Shown here piece after piece: positions 15,190-24,244 of a stretch of DNA of 64,000 bases; the stretch's first letter is position 1; each line of letters begins with the position of its first letter. The stretch comes from Pseudoruegeria sp. HB172150. GTDB taxonomy: Bacteria; Pseudomonadota; Alphaproteobacteria; Rhodobacterales; Rhodobacteraceae. The stretch lies in NCBI RefSeq assembly GCF_013184805.1, contig NZ_JAATNG010000004.1:1-64000 (forward strand), written 5' to 3'. Position numbers and translations under genes: made by a program. The notes under the pieces were generated by a model. That model was given only the letters and a program-made list of their open reading frames with translations, searched no databases and was not told the origin of the DNA.

Positions 15190-15536
15190 TGGCGCGGGGT
15201 TTCACCATCTTCGCCGGCTTCGTCGCGCTCCCGCTGCTGTCAACGGCCACGCTCGGGATCGTGTTCGGCCGATCGCCCGAGGCGCAGGGAGCGGCCGCTC
15301 AGGCGACAGGTTGCGATCTCCACGACGACATCGCTGCCACGCTGTCCGGCCAGTTCGGCGAGGCAGTGCGGTTCAGTGGTCGGGGTGAGCAGACAGGGCG
15401 CCTTGAGCTCTGGCTTAGCGACGCCGGCACCTGGTCGGTCTCGGTGTCCGGTTCCGACGGTATCACCTGCATGCTGGCCGCCGGCATTGACGGCTCGCTC
15501 ATGCCGGCTCCGGGCAAGGCGGGGTGGCGCAAATGA
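15189..15536 (+). CDS. Small exported or membrane-anchored protein of the lysis cassette
   Basis: 115 residues. A hydrophobic N-terminal segment (FTIFAGFVALPLLSTATLGIV) acts as signal or anchor; the rest is a small beta-rich domain with two cysteines (ATGCDLHDD and DGITCMLAAGID). A place between holin and DUF2730 suits an accessory lysis function such as a spanin-like or inner-membrane regulator, but no family is recognised. Confidence 0.55.
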   Translation: MARGFTIFAGFVALPLLSTATLGIVFGRSPEAQGAAAQATGCDLHDDIAATLSGQFGEAVRFSGRGEQTGRLELWLSDAGTWSVSVSGSDGITCMLAAGIDGSLMPAPGKAGWRK

Positions 15537-15880
15537 CCGTTGGCGAGATCAACCAATACGTCGGCCTCCTCAGCTTTCTGATCTCGACGGGCGTTGGCAT
15601 CTTCGCCTTCTTCGCCACCCGCCGGAAGGACGTCGACCGCCGGTTCGACGAGGGATCGAAGCGGATGGACCGTCACGACCTGCGCATCCAGTCGCTGGAA
15701 GACAAGCAGAAGAACGCTCCGGGCCAGCTGGAGCTCCATTCCCTTCAGCTCGAGTTGGCCAAGATGACTGGGTCTATCGGGAAGATCGAGGCGATTATCG
15801 AGGGCAATGCGAAGATCATGACGCGGCTGGAGCAGATCGTGACGAGACACGAAGACCATCTCCTCGGAGGTAGCAAGTGA
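15533..15880 (+). CDS. DUF2730 protein (Mu gp25-like)
   Basis: 115 residues with one N-terminal TM helix (YVGLLSFLISTGVGIFAFF), a basic stop (ATRRKDVDRRFDE) and a coiled coil to the end. This layout and position before the gp26- and gp27-like genes match DUF2730/Mu gp25. Function unknown; it might be a lysis or packaging accessory. Confidence 0.78.
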   Translation: MTVGEINQYVGLLSFLISTGVGIFAFFATRRKDVDRRFDEGSKRMDRHDLRIQSLEDKQKNAPGQLELHSLQLELAKMTGSIGKIEAIIEGNAKIMTRLEQIVTRHEDHLLGGSK

Positions 15881-16176
15881 GTGCCTACGCCGAAACCGTC
15901 CGCGAACATGCCCGGCTCGCGATCCTCCGCTTTCTCGAGGACGCGCCGCAGTACACCTCGAACGTGTCGATGCTCGCAACGCAGCTTCCCTCGCTCGGGA
16001 TCGCCTTCACCCGCGACCAAGTCGTGGCCGAGTGCGCCTGGCTCCAGGAGCAAGGGCTGGCCAACACCGAGGACCACAGCGGGTTTGTCGTGGTAACCGC
16101 GACGGTGCGCGGTGCCGAAGTCGCACGGGGCATTGCCAGGCATCCAGGCGTGCACCGGCGTGGGCCGGGCGCTTGA
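15877..16176 (+). CDS. Mu gp26-like winged-helix protein
   Basis: 99 residues from GTG 15877. A small winged helix is apparent: RLAILRFLEDAP, SMLATQLPSLGIAFTRDQV, AECAWLQEQGL, and a strand FVVVTATVRGAEVARG. The family (often labelled ArsR-like) occurs between gp25 and the small terminase in Mu-like phages. It is likely DNA-binding, perhaps tied to packaging. Confidence 0.75.
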   Translation: MSAYAETVREHARLAILRFLEDAPQYTSNVSMLATQLPSLGIAFTRDQVVAECAWLQEQGLANTEDHSGFVVVTATVRGAEVARGIARHPGVHRRGPGA

Positions 16177-16177
16177 C

Positions 16178-16732
16178 ATGCCGTCGCCCAGAAAACTGGA
16201 TCTGATACCGGTCGAGCTTCGGCAATGGCTGGCCGAGGAGCTCACGGCACGCGGCTTTGCCGATATTGTCGAGGTGACCGAGGCTCTGAACGCCCGGCTG
16301 CAGGACGAAGGGTTGGAGCTGCAGGTCGGCAAGTCCGCCGTCGGCAGCTTCTCCAAGCTCCTGAAGAACCAGCGCGAAGCCTTCGCCATGGCCGAGACGC
16401 TGCTCGAGGACATGGACATCGAGCGCGAGAGCGACATGCACCGCGTGCTGATGCAGATGATCGCGACCGCCGCCGTCCAGCTGATGCGAACCGTCAGCGA
16501 AGAAAACGGCCATCTCGACGCAAAGGATCTCATGTCCCTCGGCCGCATGCTAAAGGATCTGATGCACTCCGCCGGGATCCGCGAGAAGCTCCGCGAGGAC
16601 GAGCGGAGCCGTATAGCCAGGGAAGTGCGCGAGGCTGCCGCCGAGACGGCCAGCCAGGCTGCTCACTCCGCCGGCATGACCGAGGCGACGGTCGAAAGCA
16701 TCAAGGCGGCCATTCTCGGGGTTTCGAAGTGA
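16178..16732 (+). CDS. Small terminase-like protein (DUF3486, Mu gp27)
   Basis: 184 residues. The opening SPRKLDLIPVELRQWLAEEL and the QVGKSAVGSFSKLL segment form an HTH-like DNA-binding part; the long central helices and Arg/Glu-rich end suit an oligomeric terminase small subunit. It sits directly before the large subunit with GTGA overlap, as gp27-gp28 in Mu. Confidence 0.85.
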   Translation: MPSPRKLDLIPVELRQWLAEELTARGFADIVEVTEALNARLQDEGLELQVGKSAVGSFSKLLKNQREAFAMAETLLEDMDIERESDMHRVLMQMIATAAVQLMRTVSEENGHLDAKDLMSLGRMLKDLMHSAGIREKLREDERSRIAREVREAAAETASQAAHSAGMTEATVESIKAAILGVSK

Positions 16733-18405
16733 GCGCGCCGATTACCAGGTCGCAGTGGGAGAAACTGCGCCGCGAAGCGACCGAGGCCATGCCGTTGCTC
16801 GAAGCGGAACTTGGCCTTCCGAAGGTGCTGCTGCCTTACCAGGCAAAAGCCGTCAGCCTCCTCGATAGCGTCGCCACGCGGGTGCTGTTCATCGAGAAAT
16901 CCCGACGGATAGGCCTAACCTGGGGGCTGGCCGCATATGCGGTGCTGCGCGCTGGCCGCCAGAGGTCCGCGGGCGGGATGGACGTCATGTACATCTCCTA
17001 TTCGCAGGAGATGACACGCGAGTTCATCGATGCCGCCGCGATGTGGGCGCGCGCCTTCAGCACCGCTGTTGTCGAGCAGGGTGAGTTTCTGTTTGCGGAC
17101 GCGGATGAGGACGGTGACAAGTCCATTCAGGCCTTTCGCATTCGGTTTGCATCCGGCTTCGAAATCATTGCTCTGAGCTCTGCTCCGCGCTCCCTTCGCG
17201 GCAAGCAGGGCTGTGTGATCGTCGATGAAGCGGCTTTCGTCGACAACCTTGCGGAACTGCTAAAGGCGGCCCTGGCTTTCCTGATGTGGGGCGGTCAGGT
17301 CGTCGTCTGTTCGACCCATGACGGGACCGAGAACGTCTTCAACCAGTACATCCAGGACATCCTCGGCGGCCGCTCGAAATACCAGCATCTCCACATCGAC
17401 TTTGACCAGGCGCTGCAGGACGGGCTCTATCAAAGGATCTGCCTCGTTACCGGCACGGAATGGTCGCCGGAAGCAGAAGCCGAATGGCGCCAGGAGATCA
17501 TCGATTTCTACGGCGAGGGTGCAGACGAGGAATTGTTCTGCATTCCGTCCATGGGCTCGGGATCGTGGCTCGCCGGCCCGCTGATCGAGGCGCGCATGAC
17601 GGAGGCGGACCGGCAGGTCCTGCGCCTGGAACTGCCTGCTGACTTCCTTCACCGACAGCAAAGCGATCGCGCGTCGCTGATGGAGCCCTTCATGGAGGAG
17701 CTCGAGGCGGAGCTCGACGATCTGGATCTCGATCCGCAATACGCGCTTGGCTTCGATTTTGGCCGGGTTTCCGATCTCTCGACAGTCAGCGTACTGGCCA
17801 TCGAAGAGCGCCTCCGACGGTCCGAGCGGCTCTCAATCGAGATGCGCAATGTCCCTGGCGACGAGCAGAAGATGATCGTCAGGCGGATCCTGTCGCAGCT
17901 CAGAGAGCGCCTTGTTGGCGCTGCCTTCGATGCAACGGGCATGGGGTGGATCGTAGCGGAAGACATGGGCAGGGAATTCGGTGTGCGGGAGGCCGAGGAT
18001 GGACCTGGCATCGTCTGGGCGGTGAAATTCTCCGAGAACTGGTACCGCGAGCACATGCCGCCGCTGAAGGTGGCTTTCGAGGATGATGCCCTGTCCCTGA
18101 TCCGTGACGCGGAACACGTGTCGGATGCGCGTTCGGTCAAGCTGATCCGGGGCATTCCGAGAGTGCCGCCGATACGCGAGGGCGAGAAGGGCAAGAAGCG
18201 TCACGGCGACTGGATCATTGCCTTGGCATTGGCGCACTTCGCCAGCCGTATGCGCTGGGTCGAGTACGGATATCGCTCCGTCCAGCCCGAACGGCAGCCG
18301 GTCCCGGGTCGAATGACCGACCGGCCGCCGGAGGACAGGGATCGTCCCCGTCGCGGATGGTGGTCGGGACCTCTGGGCGCCCGGATTAGAGGGGGAATAC
18401 TATGA
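16729..18405 (+). CDS. Terminase large subunit (Mu gp28-like)
   Basis: 558 residues from GTG 16729; the open frame further upstream is antisense-free noise inside the small terminase. The ATPase part has a modified Walker A (EKSRRIGLTW, residues 56-65) and Walker B VIVDEAAF with D166-E167. The nuclease part shows GFDFGRVSD with D343, FDATGMG and the last acidic residue in HGDWIIALALA. It would power headful packaging and cut DNA. The stop overlaps a possible methylase start. Confidence 0.92.
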   Translation: MSAPITRSQWEKLRREATEAMPLLEAELGLPKVLLPYQAKAVSLLDSVATRVLFIEKSRRIGLTWGLAAYAVLRAGRQRSAGGMDVMYISYSQEMTREFIDAAAMWARAFSTAVVEQGEFLFADADEDGDKSIQAFRIRFASGFEIIALSSAPRSLRGKQGCVIVDEAAFVDNLAELLKAALAFLMWGGQVVVCSTHDGTENVFNQYIQDILGGRSKYQHLHIDFDQALQDGLYQRICLVTGTEWSPEAEAEWRQEIIDFYGEGADEELFCIPSMGSGSWLAGPLIEARMTEADRQVLRLELPADFLHRQQSDRASLMEPFMEELEAELDDLDLDPQYALGFDFGRVSDLSTVSVLAIEERLRRSERLSIEMRNVPGDEQKMIVRRILSQLRERLVGAAFDATGMGWIVAEDMGREFGVREAEDGPGIVWAVKFSENWYREHMPPLKVAFEDDALSLIRDAEHVSDARSVKLIRGIPRVPPIREGEKGKKRHGDWIIALALAHFASRMRWVEYGYRSVQPERQPVPGRMTDRPPEDRDRPRRGWWSGPLGARIRGGIL

Positions 18406-19385
18406 CCGTCGCCGCAGCAGCGGGGGCCAGGAGCTGCGCCAACAGCTCCCGACACGGGGCCACTTCGAGCGCGCCCCGCCGACCAGACGCTACTCATGGC
18501 CGCCCCGCCGGCCACCTGAGAGTGATTCGCTATCCAATGCCAACCCAACATCAGAACACAGCAAAGCCCGTCGCACCCTACCTCGGCGGAAAGAAGGTTC
18601 TCGCCGGCCGTCTCTGCCGAATTATCGACGCGCACGACCATCGCACCTATGCCGAGCCTTTCGTAGGCATGGGAGGTGTGTTCCTGCGGCGGCGCCACCG
18701 CGCCAGGGCCGAGATGATCAACGACCGTTCCCGCGAAGTCTACAATCTGTTTCGCATCCTCCAGGAGCACTACGTCGCCTTTCTCGACCTGCTCCGGTTT
18801 CAGATCACCACGCAGGCCGGCTTCGAGCGTCTGCTCTCCGTTGACCCTACCACGTTGACCGACCTGCAGCGCGCAGCCCGGTTCCTCTACCTGCAACGGG
18901 TCAGCTTTGGCGGCAAGGTGACCGGCAGGACGTTTGGCCTTGCGACGGATCGGCCCGCCCGGTTCAACCTGACTACGCTCGAGCCGGATCTGGAGGCTCT
19001 GCATGAGCGCCTGGCCGGCGTCACGGTGACTTGCATGGACTTTGCCGAGTTCATCAGCCGGGTCGACCGGCCGTCGGTCCTGTTCTACCTCGACCCGCCG
19101 TACTTCGGTCACGAGGCCGACTACGGGCACGGCGTATTTGAGAGGGCAGACTTCGAGCGACTAGCCGAGTTGCTGCAGGCGCTGAAGGGAAACTTCCTGC
19201 TTTCAATCAATGATGCGCCAGAGATCCGCGCGGCGTTTTCCTGGGCATCAATCCAAGAAGTCGAAACGACGTACTCTGCCGCAGCCAGATCCGTGAAGGC
19301 CGTCAATGAGCTCCTGATTAGCAACTTCGACTTTGAGGTCGGTGGAAGCAACACCAAGCAAGGGAGCCCCTTGAATGGCAGGTAA
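18402..19385 (+). CDS. DNA adenine N6-methyltransferase (Dam family)
   Basis: 327 residues from ATG 18402, but the first 45 residues are low-complexity; ATG 18537 (282 residues) begins closer to the conserved PYLGGKKVLAGRL. Motif I is FVGMGGVF and motif IV LDPPYFGHEADYG, with DPPY. The enzyme would transfer a methyl group from S-adenosylmethionine to adenine in its recognition site (probably a short palindrome such as GATC; not provable here). Its place between terminase and portal, with an 11-base overlap onto the portal gene, is unusual for Mu-like phages and suggests protection of packaged DNA from host restriction. Confidence 0.88.
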   Translation: MTVAAAAGARSCANSSRHGATSSAPRRPDATHGRPAGHLRVIRYPMPTQHQNTAKPVAPYLGGKKVLAGRLCRIIDAHDHRTYAEPFVGMGGVFLRRRHRARAEMINDRSREVYNLFRILQEHYVAFLDLLRFQITTQAGFERLLSVDPTTLTDLQRAARFLYLQRVSFGGKVTGRTFGLATDRPARFNLTTLEPDLEALHERLAGVTVTCMDFAEFISRVDRPSVLFYLDPPYFGHEADYGHGVFERADFERLAELLQALKGNFLLSINDAPEIRAAFSWASIQEVETTYSAAARSVKAVNELLISNFDFEVGGSNTKQGSPLNGR

Positions 19386-21006
19386 ACCCACGCTTTACGA
19401 CCGCTGGGGCAATCCTCTCCGCCGGGCTGAGCTGACTAGGGAGGTCGCTGCGCCGACCATCGGCGGTGTCCGCTCCCCCATCTCGGGACGGCCGGCCGAT
19501 GGCCTGGATCCGGTTCGCCTGGCCAGCATCTTGCGGTCGGCCGATAAAGGCGATCCGGTTCGGTACCTCGAACTGGCCGAAGTCCTCGAAGAACGGGATC
19601 TGCACTACCTAGGTGTCCTCGCCACCCGGAAGCGCTCGGTAAGCCAGATTGACATCACCGTCGTTCCTGGTGGCGATGATAAGCGGTCGGCTGAGATAGC
19701 CACAGCTGTCGAGGACTGGCTGGATCGCGACGAACTTGCCTTCGAGCTCTTCGATATCCTGGATGCCATCGGCAAGGGATATTCCTTCACCGAGATCGTC
19801 TGGGACACGTCCATGGGCCAGTGGCAGCCGCAGGAGCTGGTCCGGCGGGATCAGCGCTGGTTCCGGTTCGACCGAGCCGACCTCACAACGCCTGTCCTCC
19901 TGGACGAGACCGGGCAAGAGCAGCCACTGCCGGCGTTCAAGTTCATCGACGCGCGGATCGCCGCGAAGTCCGGCCTGCCGTTGCGGTCCGGTCTGGCCCG
20001 CGTCGCCGCTTGGGCATGGATGTTCAAAGCCTATACGCAGCGGGACTGGGCGATTTTCACGCAGACTTATGGGCAACCGCTCCGGGTGGGAAAATACGGA
20101 CCGGGCGCCAGCGAAACCGACCGGGACACCCTGTTCACAGCAGTTGCAAACATCGCCGGCGATTGTGCCGCGATCATCCCGGAGAGCATGTCGATCGACT
20201 TTGTGGAAGCGGCCAATGTCGCGTCGTCTAGCGACCTCTACGAGAAGCGCGCGGACTGGCTCGACAAGCAGATGTCGAAAGCCGTGCTGGGACAGACTGC
20301 CACGACGGACGCGGAAACCGGCGGTCTCGGCTCCGGCAAGGAACATCGTGAAGTTCAGGAGGATATCGAACGCGCAGATGCCAAGGCACTGTCGGCGATC
20401 CTGAACCGGGACCTGGTCCGGCCGTGGGTCCAGCTGGAGTGGGGTCCGCAGCCGGCCTATCCCCGGATCGTCATTGCCCGACCCGAGCAGGAAGACCTCC
20501 AGCTCCTGGCTGACAGCGTCGACAAACTCGTGGCACGCGGCTTGAAGGTCGGCCAGGATGAAATCCGGGGGAAATTCGGGCTCTCGAAGCCCGGTCCGGA
20601 CGAGGAAATCCTCTCTGTAGGCCCTTCCGGCGGCGCCGAAGGGGACGGTACGGACCGGAATTCGTCTATTAAACACTTTTCCGGCGTTTTTAAACGGGTC
20701 AGGGGGGTTCCACGCCCGGAGACACTGCTCAGCACCCAGCGCCGCTCTACGGCCGTTTTTGAGGGGTCTTTTGATCCGGCCGAACAGGCGGATTTGATCA
20801 CATCCATCGCCACGCCCGTCGTGGCGGCCATGATCGCGCATCTGGAGGAGATGATGGAGGCGGCCGGGTCGATGGAGGAGCTGCGCGAGATGTGGCTCTC
20901 GTCCTATCCCGATCTAGACGACAGCGCACTTGTCGAAACCCTGGCCGAAGCCTTCGCCGCCGCAACGCTGGGAGGCATCGCAGAGGTGGCAGAGGAGGAC
21001 GGATGA
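19375..21006 (+). CDS. Portal protein (DUF935, Mu gp29-like)
   Basis: 543 residues. The run from DPVRLASILRSADKGD through YLELAEVLEERDLHYLGVLATRK, FTEIVWDT and GLARVAAWAWMFK to YGQPLRVGKY is characteristic of DUF935 portal proteins. A Ser/Thr- and charge-rich stretch near residues 420-450 is probably flexible. Twelve copies should form the DNA gate at one head vertex and contact the terminase. Confidence 0.9.
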   Translation: MAGKPTLYDRWGNPLRRAELTREVAAPTIGGVRSPISGRPADGLDPVRLASILRSADKGDPVRYLELAEVLEERDLHYLGVLATRKRSVSQIDITVVPGGDDKRSAEIATAVEDWLDRDELAFELFDILDAIGKGYSFTEIVWDTSMGQWQPQELVRRDQRWFRFDRADLTTPVLLDETGQEQPLPAFKFIDARIAAKSGLPLRSGLARVAAWAWMFKAYTQRDWAIFTQTYGQPLRVGKYGPGASETDRDTLFTAVANIAGDCAAIIPESMSIDFVEAANVASSSDLYEKRADWLDKQMSKAVLGQTATTDAETGGLGSGKEHREVQEDIERADAKALSAILNRDLVRPWVQLEWGPQPAYPRIVIARPEQEDLQLLADSVDKLVARGLKVGQDEIRGKFGLSKPGPDEEILSVGPSGGAEGDGTDRNSSIKHFSGVFKRVRGVPRPETLLSTQRRSTAVFEGSFDPAEQADLITSIATPVVAAMIAHLEEMMEAAGSMEELREMWLSSYPDLDDSALVETLAEAFAAATLGGIAEVAEEDG

Positions 21007-21260
21007 TGGGCAAGGACACCGCCGCCCTCGATAAGGCGATTGCGGCACTGGATCTGAACGATCGGAAAGCTCCACCGGGATCGCTCTGGCGGCACCTGAA
21101 GTCCGGCGGGCGCTACATGGTTCACGGACACGTCATTCTGGAGGCGACACTGGAGCCGGCTGTCATCTATTCGTCGTCGCTGGCCGGCACGCCCTGGTGC
21201 CGCTCGGCCGAGGAGTTCTTCGACGGCCGGTTCGAGTGCATCGACGATCGGCATGGCTGA
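21003..21260 (+). CDS. DUF1653-like small protein
   Basis: 85 residues from ATG 21003, overlapping the portal stop. The core SLWRHLKSGGRYMVHGHVILEATLEP followed by VIYSS, WCRSAEEFFDGRF (split over residues 25-75) follows the DUF1653 pattern (GxYxHYKGGxY...VVY...WxRPxxxF). These small beta-barrel proteins have unknown function. It is embedded in the head operon, overlapping the F-like gene by eight bases. Confidence 0.7.
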   Translation: MMGKDTAALDKAIAALDLNDRKAPPGSLWRHLKSGGRYMVHGHVILEATLEPAVIYSSSLAGTPWCRSAEEFFDGRFECIDDRHG

Positions 21261-22041
21261 GCCGCTCGCAAACGTCTTCCGCAAACCTTTCCCCGAGCAG
21301 ATCGCGGCGCTGCGCCTGCGGCTGGGCAATCTCGTGCCGACCGCCCGCTGGACGGATCTATGGCAGGCGTCACATGATCGCGCATTCACGGTCGCCGGTG
21401 CGATGAAGGCGGATCTCCTGAAGGATCTCGCGGACGCGGTCGAGGGGGCCATATCGGAGGGCAAGGGGCTCGAGGCTTTCCGGGCCGAGTTCCGGGAGAT
21501 CGTCGAACGCAACGGCTGGCATGGATGGACGGGCGAGGGGACGAAGGCCGGCGAAGCCTGGCGCACCCGCGTCATCTATCGAACCAACGCCCGGACTTCC
21601 TTCATGGCGGGCCGCTACTCCCAGCTGCGGGAGGCGGGATATCGGTACTGGGTCTATCGGCATGGCGGAAGCCTCGAGCCTCGGCTGCAGCACCTCGCCT
21701 GGGACGGGCTGATCCTGCCGGCGGACCATCCATTCTGGGCTACTCACTTCCCTCCCAATGGCTGGGGCTGTTCGTGCCGGGTTCGCGGCGCCCGCTCGAT
21801 GGCGGCGGCGCGCCGTCTCGGCGGCGATCCCGACGTCGAGCTGGGCGAAGGCTGGGACAAGGCTCTTCCGAAGACCGGAGCGCCGGCGGGGATCGACAAA
21901 GGCTGGGCCTATGCGCCTGGCGCGAGCGTAACCGACGCCCTGATCGCCTTCGTCACCGGGAAGAAGGAAAACCTGCCGCCGGAGCTGGCCGAAGTCTTGG
22001 AACGTGCTGTCCGGAAGGAACTGGAGCGAGCCGATGGCTGA
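21253..22041 (+). CDS. Phage Mu F-like head morphogenesis protein (gp30)
   Basis: 262 residues. The C-terminal motif HPFWATHFPPNGWGCSCRV and the middle RVIYRTNARTSFMAGRYSQL are hallmarks of the Phage_Mu_F family. The protein is a minor head component thought to act at the portal vertex during assembly. It follows the portal gene as in Mu. Confidence 0.9.
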   Translation: MAEPLANVFRKPFPEQIAALRLRLGNLVPTARWTDLWQASHDRAFTVAGAMKADLLKDLADAVEGAISEGKGLEAFRAEFREIVERNGWHGWTGEGTKAGEAWRTRVIYRTNARTSFMAGRYSQLREAGYRYWVYRHGGSLEPRLQHLAWDGLILPADHPFWATHFPPNGWGCSCRVRGARSMAAARRLGGDPDVELGEGWDKALPKTGAPAGIDKGWAYAPGASVTDALIAFVTGKKENLPPELAEVLERAVRKELERADG

Positions 22042-22065
22042 GATCCGAAGCAACGGGTTTCCGGC

Positions 22066-22575
22066 ATGATCCGCGTCGAAGTCACAGATGAGGAGGTTGC
22101 CGCCGCCCTGAGCCGGATCGCGGCCAGGCTGACCGATCTAACCCCCCTGATGCAGGATCTCGGCGAGGCCCTGGTGAACAGCACCGAGGATCGGTTTCCG
22201 GAGGGCAGGGCGCCCGACGGAACGCCTTGGGCGCCGAAATCCCAAGCAACCATCGACGCCTACCGCCGCAGAGAAGGGAAGACCGCGAACGCACGCGTGG
22301 ATTTCCGGCCCCTGTTCGGTCCCTCCGGCCGTCTGAGCTCCGAGATCCACTGGCAGGCCGGGCCAAACTCAGTCGAGATTGGCTCTAGCCTGATCTATGC
22401 GGCCGTGGATCAGTTCGGCGCTGCCAAGGGACAGTTCGGCACGACGTCGAAGGGGTCGCCCATTCCCTGGGGTGATATCCCGGCCCGTCCTTTCCTCGGG
22501 ATCTCCGAAGGGGATCGCAGCGCCCTTACCTTGATCATCGAAGGCTATCTGAGCGGAGCCAACGGCGGGGATTGA
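22066..22575 (+). CDS. Virion morphogenesis protein (Mu gpG-like)
   Basis: 169 residues. LTPLMQDLGEALVNSTEDRFPEGRAPDG is typical of the phage virion morphogenesis (gpG/tail completion) family, with the later IPWGDIPARPFLGISEGD. It is likely needed for head-tail joining. It is followed by a terminator at 22624. Confidence 0.85.
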   Translation: MIRVEVTDEEVAAALSRIAARLTDLTPLMQDLGEALVNSTEDRFPEGRAPDGTPWAPKSQATIDAYRRREGKTANARVDFRPLFGPSGRLSSEIHWQAGPNSVEIGSSLIYAAVDQFGAAKGQFGTTSKGSPIPWGDIPARPFLGISEGDRSALTLIIEGYLSGANGGD

Positions 22576-22623
22576 CCGAACCGGTCGATCACGTCAGCCT
22601 GAGACGCAGCTAGAGCACCCGAC

Positions 22624-22650
22624 ACACCCGCACACCCGTGCGGGTGTTTT
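22624..22650 (+). terminator. Rho-independent terminator before the head protease gene
   Basis: Stem CACCCGCAC/GTGCGGGTG (ten pairs including the flanking A-T) with loop ACCC and a TTTT tail. It is identical in stem and loop to the terminator at 13670-13695. Confidence 0.82.
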
Positions 22651-22679
22651 CGTATCTGATGCCCGGCGATTGTCTCCTC

Positions 22680-23774
22680 ATGGCAAGAGCCCTTCATATG
22701 TCAGCCGCACTGGCGGTGCAGACCCTGCCCAAGCAGCAGGGCGCTCCCGATTGGATCCAGCTGCTTCCGGCAGGACCGCAGGTGCAGACAGTCACCGGAG
22801 ACAGCCGTGGCCCGTTTGAACTGATCGATCCCGCGGCGGTGATCGCGGCTTCCTTCGCACGTCTCGACCAGATCCCCGTCGACGAGAACCACGCCCTGGT
22901 AACGGCAGCCGAGGATGGGCGGCCTTCCCCGGCACGCGGCTGGATCACGGCCATGGAAGCGCGGTCGGACGGCATCTGGGGGAAAGTGGACTGGACCGAG
23001 GTCGGCCGCGAGCTGGTCGAAGGTCGAGCCTACCGCAAGCTGTCCCCGGTCGTCGGCCTCACTGCCGAAAAGAACGGCCGCATTACCCACATCTCGAGCG
23101 TCGCGCTCACCAACACCCCCGCGCTGGCCGAGATGGCTGGCCTATTCATGGAGAACCGGAACATGGGCCTGATGGAGAAACTGGCCAAGCTGACTGGCAT
23201 GGAAGCCGCAGCTGGCGAAGAGGCTGTTCTGGCCAGGATCGAGAACCTGATCGAGGCTGGCCAGTCGATGGGCGAGGACAAGACAGAAGCCATGTCCGCC
23301 CAGATCACCGAGATCGCCGAGGCGCTGGGCGTCAAGGGCAGCGATCACCAGGCGATCCTGTCTGCGGCCAAGGCCGTTGCAGCGGGCGATCAGATAGAGG
23401 TCGTCGTTGCTCTCCGCGCCCAGGTCACCGAGCTCGCGACCCAGCTCAATACGCTGACCGAGAGCACCGGCCGCACTGCGGCCGAGGCTTACGTCGACGC
23501 TGAGATCAAACGCGGCCGCGTCGGGGTCAAGCCGCTGCGCGACCACTACATCGAGCGCTTTATGAAAGCGCCCGACGAGGTGAAGACCGAGCTCGAAGCG
23601 CTGCCGATCCTTGGAGGCGGCGGTCACATCATCACGCAGGCCAAGCCGGACAAGAACGGAAAGGCAGCTCTGTCGGCCGAGCATCGTCAGGCGGCCCGAA
23701 TGCTTGGCCATACCGAGGAAGCCTACGCAGCAACGCTCTCCGCTGAGCGTGCAGCCCAAGAGGAGGCGCTCTGA
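22680..23774 (+). CDS. Head maturation protease/scaffold (Mu I/Z-like)
   Basis: 364 residues from ATG 22680 (22698 possible); a GTG at 22638 is in frame but lies in the terminator. The protease half shows VDENHALVTAAEDGRPSPARGWI, AYRKLSPVVGLT and HISSVALTNTPAL, typical of the Mu-like prophage I protein. The C-terminal half is helical and scaffold-like. ATG 23163 lies in frame behind GGAG, so a shorter nested scaffold (about 203 residues, like Mu Z) may also be made. It would shape and then process the prohead. Confidence 0.87.
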   Translation: MARALHMSAALAVQTLPKQQGAPDWIQLLPAGPQVQTVTGDSRGPFELIDPAAVIAASFARLDQIPVDENHALVTAAEDGRPSPARGWITAMEARSDGIWGKVDWTEVGRELVEGRAYRKLSPVVGLTAEKNGRITHISSVALTNTPALAEMAGLFMENRNMGLMEKLAKLTGMEAAAGEEAVLARIENLIEAGQSMGEDKTEAMSAQITEIAEALGVKGSDHQAILSAAKAVAAGDQIEVVVALRAQVTELATQLNTLTESTGRTAAEAYVDAEIKRGRVGVKPLRDHYIERFMKAPDEVKTELEALPILGGGGHIITQAKPDKNGKAALSAEHRQAARMLGHTEEAYAATLSAERAAQEEAL

Positions 23775-24220
23775 TGACCGCACTCACCAAAAATCGCAAC
23801 ACGCTCCAGGCCATCGGTGATAATCGCGTCGGCCTGGTCGCGGCCTCCACCCTGATCTATGCCGGCGCGTTTCTGATGCGCAACGCCGCAGGCTACCTGG
23901 TTGAGGGTCAGACAGCCACGGGCCTCGTCGGCGTCGGCCGCGCGGAGGAGCAAGTCGACAACTCCGATGGTTCGGCCGGCGACCTGAGTGCTTCGTACCG
24001 GGTCGGCATCTTCCGCTTCGCCAACTCGACCTCGACCGACGAGATCACCCAGGCCGATATCGGTGCCCTCTGCTACGCGGTTGACGATCAGACCGTCGCC
24101 AAGACCGACGGCACCGCGACACGCTCAGCCGCCGGCGTCGTTCACGACGTTGACGAAGCTGGTGTCTGGGTCCGCTTCGACGAAGCACTCACCGCCGCCG
24201 CCGTCGCCGCTGTGGCGTAA
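23774..24220 (+). CDS. Small capsid-associated protein (probable head decoration)
   Basis: 148 residues, start overlapping the protease stop (TGATG). It is Ala/Gly/Thr-rich and beta-prone, with strands ASTLIYAGAFLMRNAAGYLV and SASYRVGIFRFANSTS. Between the protease and the major head gene, this is the usual place of a capsid decoration protein; assignment is by position and composition. Confidence 0.65.
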   Translation: MTALTKNRNTLQAIGDNRVGLVAASTLIYAGAFLMRNAAGYLVEGQTATGLVGVGRAEEQVDNSDGSAGDLSASYRVGIFRFANSTSTDEITQADIGALCYAVDDQTVAKTDGTATRSAAGVVHDVDEAGVWVRFDEALTAAAVAAVA

Positions 24221-24244
24221 TCGGTCCCTACGGAGAACTGACTG

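Noticed and set aside
16225-16728. Upstream extension of the large terminase frame
   Set aside because: The extension is an out-of-frame reading of the small terminase gene, Arg-rich and low complexity; GTG 16729 overlaps the small terminase stop.
19609-20841. 410-codon minus-strand frame opposite the portal gene
   Set aside because: Antisense shadow; the plus strand encodes a clear DUF935 portal.
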